6,857 bases of DNA from Planctomycetota bacterium (GTDB lineage Bacteria > Planctomycetota > Phycisphaerae > Phycisphaerales > SM1A02). This document shows positions 1 to 6,310 of the stretch, one piece after another. Location of the stretch: NCBI GenBank assembly GCA_027295365.1, contig JAPULD010000537.1:1-6857 (forward strand), written 5' to 3'. The first letter of the stretch is position 1. The number at the start of each line of letters is the position of its first letter. The notes beneath the pieces are model-generated. The model saw only the letters and a program-made list of their open reading frames with translations, did no database searches and was not told the origin of the DNA. The translations under genes were made by a program, and so were the position numbers.

Positions 1-189
1 ACGGAGATCGGCGCGTGGGGCGGGGCCAAGTTCGTCAGGATGATCCAGCGCCACATGATGCGCAAGCAGAAATACCCCGACGAGGGCCCCGCGCGGGGAC
101 GCCCCTACGAAGGCATCGAGAACCTGCGTCCCGAGTCGATCGCGGCGGTCGAGGCGTTCCTGTTCATGCAAAGCACGCCGATGAAGTAG
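1..189 (+). CDS. C-terminal end of an unidentified protein (partial)
   Basis: An open frame runs in from the left edge without needing a start codon and stops at TAG 187-189, leaving 62 residues. The visible protein is basic at first (WGGAKFVRMIQRHMMRKQK), followed by a Gly/Pro/Arg stretch (GPARGRPYEG) and a short helix-like tail (LRPESIAAVEAFLFM). A tail with arginine and proline followed by a final helix is loosely like the end of dihydrodipicolinate-synthase-family lyases. That resemblance is weak and I do not assign it. No signal or membrane segment is visible in this part. The next gene begins 94 bases downstream. The gap (190-283) holds two 4-bp GACC/GGTC stems, at 195-208 and 239-250, and no clear terminator. 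Being a real coding end is likely; its identity is unknown. Confidence 0.55.
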   Translation, partial: TEIGAWGGAKFVRMIQRHMMRKQKYPDEGPARGRPYEGIENLRPESIAAVEAFLFMQSTPMK

Positions 190-283
190 ATCGCGACCGG
201 GACAGGTCATAACCAGCATGCCATTCTGAACGCCACGTGACCAGGAGGTCGCCGACGGCAAGAATCGAATCAAGGGAAGAGCA

Positions 284-1597
284 ATGAAGAATCAAAATTA
301 CGTACCGTTTATTTACGGTTTCATCGTCTGCGCCACCCTTTGCGCGATCGTATTGAGTTTCGGGGCAGGGATGGCCGAAACGTCTGCTTCAACTTCGGCG
401 GTGGAAGCTCGGGTGAACCGAGCCCAGCCTCCGACTGAGTGGTCGCGCACCAAGGCGTTTCCGAATCATGAAGTGTACTACCCAGGTACCGAGGACTTGG
501 CACCGGACGAAATGCGTGTAACAGCTCTCGGCACGGGCATGCCCATGCCCCGTCTCAAGCAGGCCGCCGCCAGCTTTCTGGTGGAACTCGGCAATGGCGA
601 CAAGTTCATCTTCGACATGGGCGAAGGATCGTACGAACGACTCATGTCGCTCGGCATTCCGCTGGACCACCTCGACAAGGTCTTCCTCGGCCACCTGCAC
701 CTCGATCATGCCGGCGATTTTCCGGCCTTCTACTTCACCGGCCCGGTCAACAATCGTCTCACGCCGGTTCGGCTCTGGGGACCCAGCGGCGTGAAGCCCG
801 AATGGGGCACCAAGTCCTGGTGGAAGCATCAGCGTCTCTCCTGGGCCTGGGAAGAAGCGAGCCGAGGCAGCGCGCTCGATCCGCGGGGCCTGCAGATCGA
901 GGTCAACGAGTTCGACTGGACCGCGGTCAACGAGGTCATCTACGACGAGAACGGCGTCCAAATCCGTACGATTCCCGCGATTCACGCCGACCAGTCCGTG
1001 AGCTTTCTGCTCGAATGGAACGGACTCAAGTTCGCCTTTTCCAGCGACACCTTGCCCAACACGTGGTGGCGTGAACACGCCACCGACGCGGACATCGCGA
1101 TCCACGAGGCGTTCATCCCGCCCGATCTCATGATGGAGAAGTTCCAGTTCGCGCCCAGCGAGGCGATATTCGTCGGCACGCAGGGGCACACGTATGCCGC
1201 GGCGTTCGGCAAGATCATGTCGATCACGAAACCGAGGTTGGCCGTGGCCTACCACTTCCAGAACGACTTTGACACGGCCTCGGCCGTCGAAAGCGAAATC
1301 CGCAAAACCTACGATGGCCCACTGGACCTCGCCACCGACTTCATGGTCTGGAACATCACCAAGGACGAGATTCGCACGAGGATGGCGATCCCCAACGAAG
1401 AGTCGTTCCCTGCCCCGGTGCAGCGAAAGAAGAATCCGCCCGATTCGCTCGCGGCGTACCAGTGGACCGAATTCAGCTTGTCGGGGGTCGAACCCGACTC
1501 CGCCGCGGTCACCAACGCCATGATCATCGAGTTCAACAAAAGGCACGGCACCGACATCAAGCCGTCGATCACCGGAATTCCTTTCAGAGACAAATAG
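284..1597 (+). CDS. Exported metallo-beta-lactamase-fold hydrolase, RNase Z-like
   Basis: 437 residues. Residues 1-31 form a signal peptide or N-terminal anchor (hydrophobic FIYGFIVCATLCAIVLSFGAG), so the enzyme probably acts in the periplasm or outside the cell. The metallo-beta-lactamase fold follows: beta-strand and turn GTGMPMP (83-89), metal motif HLHLDH (137-142), a further likely ligand in AIHADQS (His234), the bridging aspartate in SSDT (Asp255), HEAF (274-277), His302 and the last ligand in AYHF (His324). By analogy with RNase Z the zinc ligands would be His137, His139, Asp141, His142, His234, Asp255 and His324. A leader peptide argues against a tRNA 3'-end role. Automated annotation often labels this group 'GntH', after a guanitoxin-cluster MBL protein. 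No other guanitoxin gene is visible here, so I do not use the symbol. AAGGGA at 272-277 sits 6 bases before the ATG and supports this start. The phosphatase gene follows after 7 bases. Substrate unknown; fold assignment strong. Confidence 0.9.
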   Translation: MKNQNYVPFIYGFIVCATLCAIVLSFGAGMAETSASTSAVEARVNRAQPPTEWSRTKAFPNHEVYYPGTEDLAPDEMRVTALGTGMPMPRLKQAAASFLVELGNGDKFIFDMGEGSYERLMSLGIPLDHLDKVFLGHLHLDHAGDFPAFYFTGPVNNRLTPVRLWGPSGVKPEWGTKSWWKHQRLSWAWEEASRGSALDPRGLQIEVNEFDWTAVNEVIYDENGVQIRTIPAIHADQSVSFLLEWNGLKFAFSSDTLPNTWWREHATDADIAIHEAFIPPDLMMEKFQFAPSEAIFVGTQGHTYAAAFGKIMSITKPRLAVAYHFQNDFDTASAVESEIRKTYDGPLDLATDFMVWNITKDEIRTRMAIPNEESFPAPVQRKKNPPDSLAAYQWTEFSLSGVEPDSAAVTNAMIIEFNKRHGTDIKPSITGIPFRDK

Positions 1598-1604
1598 GCA
1601 ATTC

Positions 1605-3278
1605 ATGCACGTCTGGAATCGAATTTTACTTGCAGGCCTGTTGGGCCTGACACCAGTGGCCTCGGCCTCTTCGGATCCGCCCCGTCTGATCCTGCAGATC
1701 ACCGTGGACGGGCTACGTTACGACCTGCTCACGCGAAGCGCCGATCGGTACGGTGAAGGCGGGCTTCGGCTTCTGCTCGATCAAGGCGCCGTCTTCGCCA
1801 ACGCGCATTATCAACACGCCAACACCGAGACCATCGTCGGGCACGCGACCCTTGCCACCGGGGCGCACCCGTCATTGCATGGCATGATCGGCAACGTCTG
1901 GTACGACGCCGAAACGCAGGAACTGGCCTACAACATCGAGGACCCGGATCATCCGATCGTTCCCGTGCGTGAAGAGACCATCACTGGCGAACAGCTCGAC
2001 CCATCACAGCGACTGGCCCGAACGAATGGCCGCTCCCCCCGGGCGATGCTGGCCGAGACCTTGGCCGACAAGCTCCTGTCCTACACCGGGGGCAAGGCCA
2101 AGGTGTATGGCATCTCGGGCAAGGACCGCAGCGCCGTGGCGATGGCGGGACAGGGGGGCAAGGCCTACTGGTATTCCACCGACAGCGGCGATTTCGTGAC
2201 CTCGACTTGGTATCACGATGCGTACCCGGACTGGATCGCCTCGTGGAACGCGCAGCGTCGGGTCGATCAATACGAAAATGCCGAGTGGACGCTGCTGCAC
2301 GACACGTCAACGTACAAGCTTGCTCACCAGGACGATCGACCCTACGAGACCGACCTGCGAGGCTATGGCCGAACATTCCCGCATCGATTCGGCACGATTG
2401 AAAGCAAACTCCTGTACACCCAGCTTCTGGTCAGCCCGGTCGGCGATCAATTGCTGGTGAATTTCGCCAAGCATTTGGTCGCCAACGAGAATATCGGCCA
2501 GGACGATATTCCGGATTACCTGGCGATCAGTTTTTCCGCCGTCGACGCGGTCAACCATATTTTCGGTCCCTCCAGTCTGGAGAACGAGGACGTCGTGAGG
2601 CAATTGGATCGCACGCTGGCGGATTTGCTGGCCTTCATCGATGAGGAGGTTGGTCTGGACAAGACGTTGATCGTCCTGTCGGCCGATCATGGCATGCCCG
2701 AGGCCCCGGAGTACATGGCCGAACGGGGGTTCGCAACGGGTCGCCTGACGCCCGACGTGATCCTCGATGTGGTCAACCGAGTTGCCAAGGAACAATTCGG
2801 ACTCGACGACGTCGTGCGGTTTTATTTTCGACCCTACGTGTATCTCAAATCGGAACGGATCATCGAGGCGGGTCGCGATCCGGTTGCCGTCCGCGAGGCT
2901 CTGGCCGAGGCGTTGACCCGGCAGCCCGGGATCTATTTGGCCGCGACGAAGCTGAGCGCCGAGTTGCTACCGGATTCGAACGTGCTCGAACTGATCCGCA
3001 ACAACTACCACGCGGCCCGGGCCGGCGACATCTACATCGTCCAGGAACCGTACTGGTTCAATTACGAGCAAGGGCCGGTGGCGGTGATGCACGGTTCCCC
3101 CTGGAACTACGACACGCACGTGCCGGTGATCTTCCTCGGGCCGGGCATTCCTTCGGGTGTTGTGCAGCGGGCGGTGCAACCCGCGGACGTCGCTCCGACG
3201 ATCGCCGCCCTGCTGGGCATGTCGCCTCCCGCTTCGGCGCAGGGAACCGTCCTGACCGAAGTGTTCGGAACACCATGA
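1605..3278 (+). CDS. Secreted PafA-type alkaline phosphatase (phosphate monoesterase)
   Basis: 557 residues in the alkaline phosphatase superfamily, with a signal peptide at about 1-22 (ILLAGLLGLTPVASASS), so periplasmic or extracellular. Residues align with the Elizabethkingia PafA enzyme. Asp35 in VDGLRYD is a zinc ligand and Thr76 in NTETIVGH is the nucleophile (PafA Thr79). Asn97 in MIGN corresponds to Asn100, and Lys173/Arg175 in GKDR to Lys162/Arg164. Asp314 and His318 (DAVNH), Asp361 and His362 (ADHG) and His505 (YDTH) complete the two-zinc site. In PafA the Asn/Lys/Arg set favours monoesters, and it distinguishes these enzymes from the related nucleotide pyrophosphatase/phosphodiesterases, so release of inorganic phosphate from monoesters is the likely reaction. 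Length is normal for the family. The start lies 7 bases after the upstream stop and has only a weak ribosome site, suggesting translational coupling to the MBL hydrolase. No Pho box was recognised upstream of the pair. Confidence 0.93.
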   Translation: MHVWNRILLAGLLGLTPVASASSDPPRLILQITVDGLRYDLLTRSADRYGEGGLRLLLDQGAVFANAHYQHANTETIVGHATLATGAHPSLHGMIGNVWYDAETQELAYNIEDPDHPIVPVREETITGEQLDPSQRLARTNGRSPRAMLAETLADKLLSYTGGKAKVYGISGKDRSAVAMAGQGGKAYWYSTDSGDFVTSTWYHDAYPDWIASWNAQRRVDQYENAEWTLLHDTSTYKLAHQDDRPYETDLRGYGRTFPHRFGTIESKLLYTQLLVSPVGDQLLVNFAKHLVANENIGQDDIPDYLAISFSAVDAVNHIFGPSSLENEDVVRQLDRTLADLLAFIDEEVGLDKTLIVLSADHGMPEAPEYMAERGFATGRLTPDVILDVVNRVAKEQFGLDDVVRFYFRPYVYLKSERIIEAGRDPVAVREALAEALTRQPGIYLAATKLSAELLPDSNVLELIRNNYHAARAGDIYIVQEPYWFNYEQGPVAVMHGSPWNYDTHVPVIFLGPGIPSGVVQRAVQPADVAPTIAALLGMSPPASAQGTVLTEVFGTP

Positions 3279-3279
3279 A

Positions 3280-3337
3280 GCGTTGACACGTCGGTGATTC
3301 ACCTCGAATCGTGAGTTCCGAACTCGTGTCTCAACGC
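3280..3337. terminator. Possible bidirectional terminator-like inverted repeat
   Basis: Two convergent genes end here. GCGTTGA followed by CACG (3280-3290) can pair with CGTG, a two-base TC bulge, then TCAACGC (3325-3337), giving 11 base pairs around a 34-base loop. The loop contains a smaller GATTC/GAATC stem. The right arm includes the stop codon of the channel gene. There is no run of T on either side, so a classical intrinsic terminator is not shown. The position between converging stops is the main argument. Confidence 0.3.
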
Positions 3338-4377
3338 CAGATCGTCGAGTACGCCAGAATACCGAACAAGACCAGATAGACCACGCGCGCGATACGGTCC
3401 GTGCGTCGGGCGGCTTTCTCGTACTTCAACTTGTGGAGATGACCGGTCGCGACCGCTTCGATCAAGGCGAGAAAGACGAGCAAGGTGCAGCCGAAGATGA
3501 ACTTGTCGGCAATGGTCAGATACGAGATCCGGGGCAGCATGATCCGCAAGCCGAGGAGGAACGCGATGAGGGAGAAGACCGCCCCGGTCGCCATGCTGAT
3601 CTGAGGGCCCAAGGTGGAGGGGTCGATGAAGAACACGCCACTCGCCATCAGGACGATCAACGTCAAAGGCAGAAATGTGGTCCAGAAGTAGTATCCCGTT
3701 TCACGCTGGGCCACGAGGCTCATGCTGACGATCGTCAATTCCGTTTCGGCGGTCTTGACTAACAGGGTGGTCTTTGCGTTCTCGCCAGGTGACAATGTCC
3801 ATCCGGCCAACGAGGATCGGGCGAAGAGGCCAATCTGCGAATCATTGAGCACCAGCTCGACGTCCTGAGGTCCGTAATTCAGCGAAGTGATATTAATGGG
3901 CAAGGTTTGTGTGTCGAAAGGAAATTCCGCCAATTGGAGTGGAGATGAAAGGTCGCCGTAAAGGCGCTGTCCGTAGCGAACGTTTCCCTGTTCGTCGATG
4001 CGCACGATATCGTCGAGGAGATGGCGAATCTGCCGGCCATTAAGCACATCCACGTAGGGGTGCCAGATGTCGCTCAGACGAACCACGCAATCCACGAGCG
4101 ATCCGCCTCGCGCAGACGCGGCGAGCCGTGGATCGTGCCACTGGACGAGCAGGCCGAAGTCCGCGGTGAAACTCTCCGAAGTCTCGTTGATCGTGATGAC
4201 GTCGAACACGTGTATATTGACAGTCACGCGGGTCGGCGGGCCGTCCGGATCGGGCCGGTTCGCGGCCACGCTGGGTGGGATCTGGCATTCATTTTGTAGC
4301 TGGTCTTGCGCATGCACCGGCGCGATGATGTGCGTGACGAGGAGCAGGGATGGCAGGAATCGAAGCATTCTCTTCAT
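3331..4377 (-). CDS. Prokaryotic pentameric ligand-gated ion channel (Cys-loop receptor family)
   Basis: 348 residues from the ATG at 4377-4375. An in-frame ATG at 4416 would add 13 residues. The downstream start is preferred because it gives a clean signal peptide (MKRMLRFLPSLLLVTHIIAPVHA, cleavage near 23) and has GAAAG 7 bases upstream, while the outer ATG has no ribosome site. The extracellular ligand-binding domain (about 24-225) shows WHDPRL (80-85), IWHPYVDVLN (104-113) and FPFDTQTL (152-159), all family hallmarks. It lacks the cysteine pair of animal receptors, as expected for bacteria. Four membrane helices follow: M1 229-251 after RETGYY, M2 about 260-281, M3 about 291-312 after LPRISYLT, and M4 330-347. 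Subunits would form an inner-membrane pentamer gated by a small molecule or pH. On the GLIC numbering the pore has Ser at 2', Phe at 9', Ala at 13' and Arg at 19', with no acidic ring near -2'. Ligand unknown. It lies downstream of the fadL-type gene and a pseudogene, possibly with its own promoter. Confidence 0.93.
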   Translation of the reverse strand: MKRMLRFLPSLLLVTHIIAPVHAQDQLQNECQIPPSVAANRPDPDGPPTRVTVNIHVFDVITINETSESFTADFGLLVQWHDPRLAASARGGSLVDCVVRLSDIWHPYVDVLNGRQIRHLLDDIVRIDEQGNVRYGQRLYGDLSSPLQLAEFPFDTQTLPINITSLNYGPQDVELVLNDSQIGLFARSSLAGWTLSPGENAKTTLLVKTAETELTIVSMSLVAQRETGYYFWTTFLPLTLIVLMASGVFFIDPSTLGPQISMATGAVFSLIAFLLGLRIMLPRISYLTIADKFIFGCTLLVFLALIEAVATGHLHKLKYEKAARRTDRIARVVYLVLFGILAYSTIWR

Positions 4378-4487
4378 GGATCGGCTTTCGATGATGCGAG
4401 TCGAATCCTTCAGCATTCATGCCGATTGTACCACGAGGGCCGGCCACCGAACGATCGTGGTGACGCCCAGGATCATGTTCATCGATG

Positions 4488-4676
4488 TCAGAAATGGAAA
4501 ATCAGGCCAAGCATGAGGCCTTGCGTGGTCCAGTCGGCACCGAATTCAGCCAGGCCATCGCCATGGGAGTAGTCAAAGCCCTGCACCTTGTAACCGAGGA
4601 AGATGTGAGATTAATGGTTGCGTATGCTGTTGAAGCCCGCCAGGAGATTCCAGGTTATGTCGTATACGAAGCTGCT
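4488..4676 (-). pseudogene. Decayed C-terminal remnant of an outer-membrane beta-barrel protein
   Basis: Reading the minus strand from 4676 to the TGA at 4490-4488 gives SSFVYDITWNLLAGF, then NSIRNH, a stop, SHIFLGYKVQGFDYSHG, and finally a run ending LMLGLIFHF. This is the usual end of a porin-like barrel of the 'WNLLAGF ... FLGYK ... FDY ... GLxFHF' type, with alternating residues and a terminal Phe. The reading is broken by TAA at 4613-4611 inside the second-last strands and by TGA at 4679-4677 just upstream. Only about 60 of an expected 200 or more codons remain, with no start codon or ribosome site. The spacer towards fadL (4677-4825) is more AT-rich and holds no recognisable coding sequence. 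A plus-strand reading frame over the same bases (4485-4691) resembles nothing known to me. The remnant follows fadL on the same strand, suggesting it was once a co-oriented partner gene. A sequencing error could explain the internal stop but not the missing N-terminal part. Confidence 0.65.
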
Positions 4677-4825
4677 TCATGGGGCTATTGACGGAACCAA
4701 ACAACTGATTCACGTACTCGATTTCAAATTGACCAATTCGACTCGACGCATAATTCATTCAAAAACAAAATTCCAGACGTTCTTTTGCTTCCTTCCTTTT
4801 TCAACCGGTTCGGCGCTTTCAACTT

Positions 4826-6097
4826 CTAAAACGTCAGGCTGATCGTCATACCGATGAAATGCACGAACGGGTCGTCGTAGTCGGCGTCCAACGTCACGTC
4901 CCCGCTCGGTGGCAGGACGACCTTGTCGATCTCCATCGGGGAGTACATCAACGTGTAGCTCAACCCGAACGTGATGCCTGTTGAGATGATCTTCTGTACG
5001 CCGACCGAAAATCGATACTGTTCTCCCACGGGAATGTCGGGCAGCAATTTGTCATCATCGACCGGAGAGCTGTCGTACGCGAAACCCGTGCGGAGCAGCC
5101 ACGTTTCATTCATCATGTATTCCAATCCGATTCCCACGTGCCAGGTGTCATCCCAATTCCGATCCGCCGTGAAGCTGATCGGTCCGATGGTGGTGGGAAC
5201 GCGGCTGAAGGCGCTCCACTCCGTCCAACCCACATCTCCCAACACTGCCAGTTTGTCGTTGATCCTGTGGTACACGCTCCCGTTCACGCCTTGGGGCAGC
5301 TTCATGTCACTGTCGAAGTTCAACGTGTCGGGAACCGGGACGATGAAGTCACCATCGAGATTGAACTCCATCTCCGTGCGGTAGGTCAGTCCGAAGCGCG
5401 TGTCTTCGCTGTGCTGGTACATGACGCCGAGCGTCGCGCCCACCTCCCAGTCGTCGGCATCGTCGATCTTTACGGTCGGGGCCAACGGATCGTTGGTGGC
5501 CTTGAAATCCTGCTCGAGTGACATGTAGACGAGATTGAGGCCCGCTCCGACCGACCACTTGTCATCGATCTTGTAGCTCAACGCCGGCTCGAAATTCATG
5601 GCGATCAGGAAGTTCTCCGTCACGAATGCCCGGCCAGCCCAGTTCGTGTCGTAGTCGGCGCCGTTGGCGGCAATGGCGTTGATTGAGAAGCCGAAGTTGA
5701 ACTGGTCGTTGATCTGAAAGACGCCGAACGATCCGAGACCGGGGGCGACGCCACCGAGATCGCCGCCATCGAGGATAGCACCGAACCCGGCGGGAACGGT
5801 CGTCGAGCCCGCATCGACATCGAGATCGAACGTGGGCACCAAGAGAAACGTGCCCAGCAGCAGGTGACTGCCCTTGAGTCGCACCATGCCCGCGGGATTG
5901 GTGAATGCGGTGGCGGCGTCATTGGCTCGAGCGCCCGCTCCGGCGTACGAAGCTCCCATGTCGGGGGAACCGTTCTCATAGAACACGAATGCCCCCGCTC
6001 CCGCCTGGCCGAACGCAGGTGTGACAAGGAGCATCATTGATACCATTCCGACACCGATGATTGATCCATGTGTAAGGGCATTCAATTTAGGTAGCAT
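4826..6097 (-). CDS. FadL/OMPP1/TodX-family outer-membrane transporter
   Basis: 423 residues, close to E. coli FadL (446). A signal peptide covers 1-30 (GVGMVSMMLLVTPAFG). The N-terminal hatch region is clear: GAGAFVFYENGSPDMGASYAG leads to ANDAATAFTNPAGMVRL, with the family's NPA motif at 67-69. The rest is a succession of amphipathic beta strands, with the conserved RNWDDTW (313-319) and WLLRTGFAYD near the end, closing in TISLTF with a terminal Phe. These proteins form 14-strand barrels that let long-chain fatty acids or other hydrophobic compounds such as aromatic hydrocarbons cross the outer membrane. The exact substrate cannot be read from sequence. The start is supported by GGAGAA placed 7 bases upstream. 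A 19-bp imperfect palindrome lies 32 bases before the start and may be an operator. Downstream on the same strand come a beta-barrel pseudogene and the ligand-gated channel. Family call is firm; fadL as a strict orthologue is not claimed. Confidence 0.92.
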   Translation of the reverse strand: MLPKLNALTHGSIIGVGMVSMMLLVTPAFGQAGAGAFVFYENGSPDMGASYAGAGARANDAATAFTNPAGMVRLKGSHLLLGTFLLVPTFDLDVDAGSTTVPAGFGAILDGGDLGGVAPGLGSFGVFQINDQFNFGFSINAIAANGADYDTNWAGRAFVTENFLIAMNFEPALSYKIDDKWSVGAGLNLVYMSLEQDFKATNDPLAPTVKIDDADDWEVGATLGVMYQHSEDTRFGLTYRTEMEFNLDGDFIVPVPDTLNFDSDMKLPQGVNGSVYHRINDKLAVLGDVGWTEWSAFSRVPTTIGPISFTADRNWDDTWHVGIGLEYMMNETWLLRTGFAYDSSPVDDDKLLPDIPVGEQYRFSVGVQKIISTGITFGLSYTLMYSPMEIDKVVLPPSGDVTLDADYDDPFVHFIGMTISLTF

Positions 6098-6104
6098 TTA
6101 CGTG

Positions 6105-6110
6105 TTCTCC
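6105..6110 (-). promoter_or_regulatory. Shine-Dalgarno site of the FadL-family gene
   Basis: The minus strand reads GGAGAA here, 7 bases before the ATG at 6097. It is the best ribosome site in the window and fixes the start of the transporter at the residue that begins its signal peptide. Confidence 0.75.
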
Positions 6111-6128
6111 GGGGATGGTTTTTTCAAC

Positions 6129-6147
6129 GAGTGCATAAGATACACTC
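6129..6147. promoter_or_regulatory. Operator-like imperfect palindrome upstream of the FadL-family gene
   Basis: GAGTGCATAAGATACACTC is an imperfect inverted repeat: outer GAGTG/CACTC arms and inner AT/AT pairs are symmetric about the central A. It lies 32-50 bases before the transporter start, where a promoter or repressor site would be expected. No regulator gene is adjacent and no sigma-70 boxes are convincing around it, so the binding protein is unknown. It could also fold as a 5-bp hairpin in the leader RNA. Confidence 0.3.
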
Positions 6148-6187
6148 AATCACATGGATCCGAGTAATCATGTTGATCACCTGATGC

Positions 6188-6292
6188 TCATGGCTGCCGG
6201 TCTTCGTTTTCGGCGCGTATCCGGTCGAGCTCCTCGTCCCAATCGGCCTGCGCGTTTACGCCATGACGGATGAGGAGGCGTCGCAAAACCAC
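6188..6292 (-). CDS. Possible small ORF (34 aa), doubtful
   Basis: A minus-strand frame from a GTG at 6292 to TGA 6190-6188 would encode a 34-residue peptide: a basic start (VVLRRLLIRHGVN) and an acidic end (DWDEELDRIRAENEDRQP). It lies between the outer-membrane gene at the right edge and the fadL-type gene, and is in the same frame as the former just after its stop. The residue mix looks more protein-like than the arginine-rich opposite strand. There is no ribosome site and only a GTG start, so it may be a leftover of a broken gene or chance. No function is proposed. Confidence 0.15.
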   Translation of the reverse strand: MVLRRLLIRHGVNAQADWDEELDRIRAENEDRQP

Positions 6293-6310
6293 GATCCGGG
6301 TAGGGGGGAC

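Noticed and set aside
389..1702. Long minus-strand open frame of 437 codons opposite the MBL hydrolase gene
   Set aside because: It lies antisense to a gene with clear domains and a full metal site. Its product is rich in Arg, Gly, Val and Asp with no recognisable motif, as expected from a high-GC shadow frame.
2307..2795. 162-codon minus-strand frame within the phosphatase gene
   Set aside because: It overlaps the catalytic region of the PafA-type enzyme, has no recognisable domain, and is best explained as a shadow of the coding strand.
4425..4430. TACAAT on the minus strand as a -10 box for the channel gene
   Set aside because: It is well placed for a 40-base leader to the preferred start, but no -35 hexamer is found at 16-18 bases, so it is not called as a promoter.
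4485..4691. Plus-strand 68-codon frame (MSEMENQAKHEALRG...)
   Set aside because: No recognised family and no good ribosome site. The opposite strand over the same bases reads as a typical beta-barrel C-terminus, which is the better explanation.
4573..4758. Minus-strand 61-codon frame beginning MNYASSRIGQFEIEYVNQ
   Set aside because: It overlaps the beta-barrel remnant in another frame and no family is recognised. Its first 25 residues might be a frameshifted piece of the lost barrel gene, but I cannot show this.
4779..4825. T-rich stretch after the fadL-type gene as an intrinsic terminator
   Set aside because: On the transcript it reads as A-rich, not U-rich, and the AACCGGTT palindrome nearby has no stem long enough to act as a terminator.
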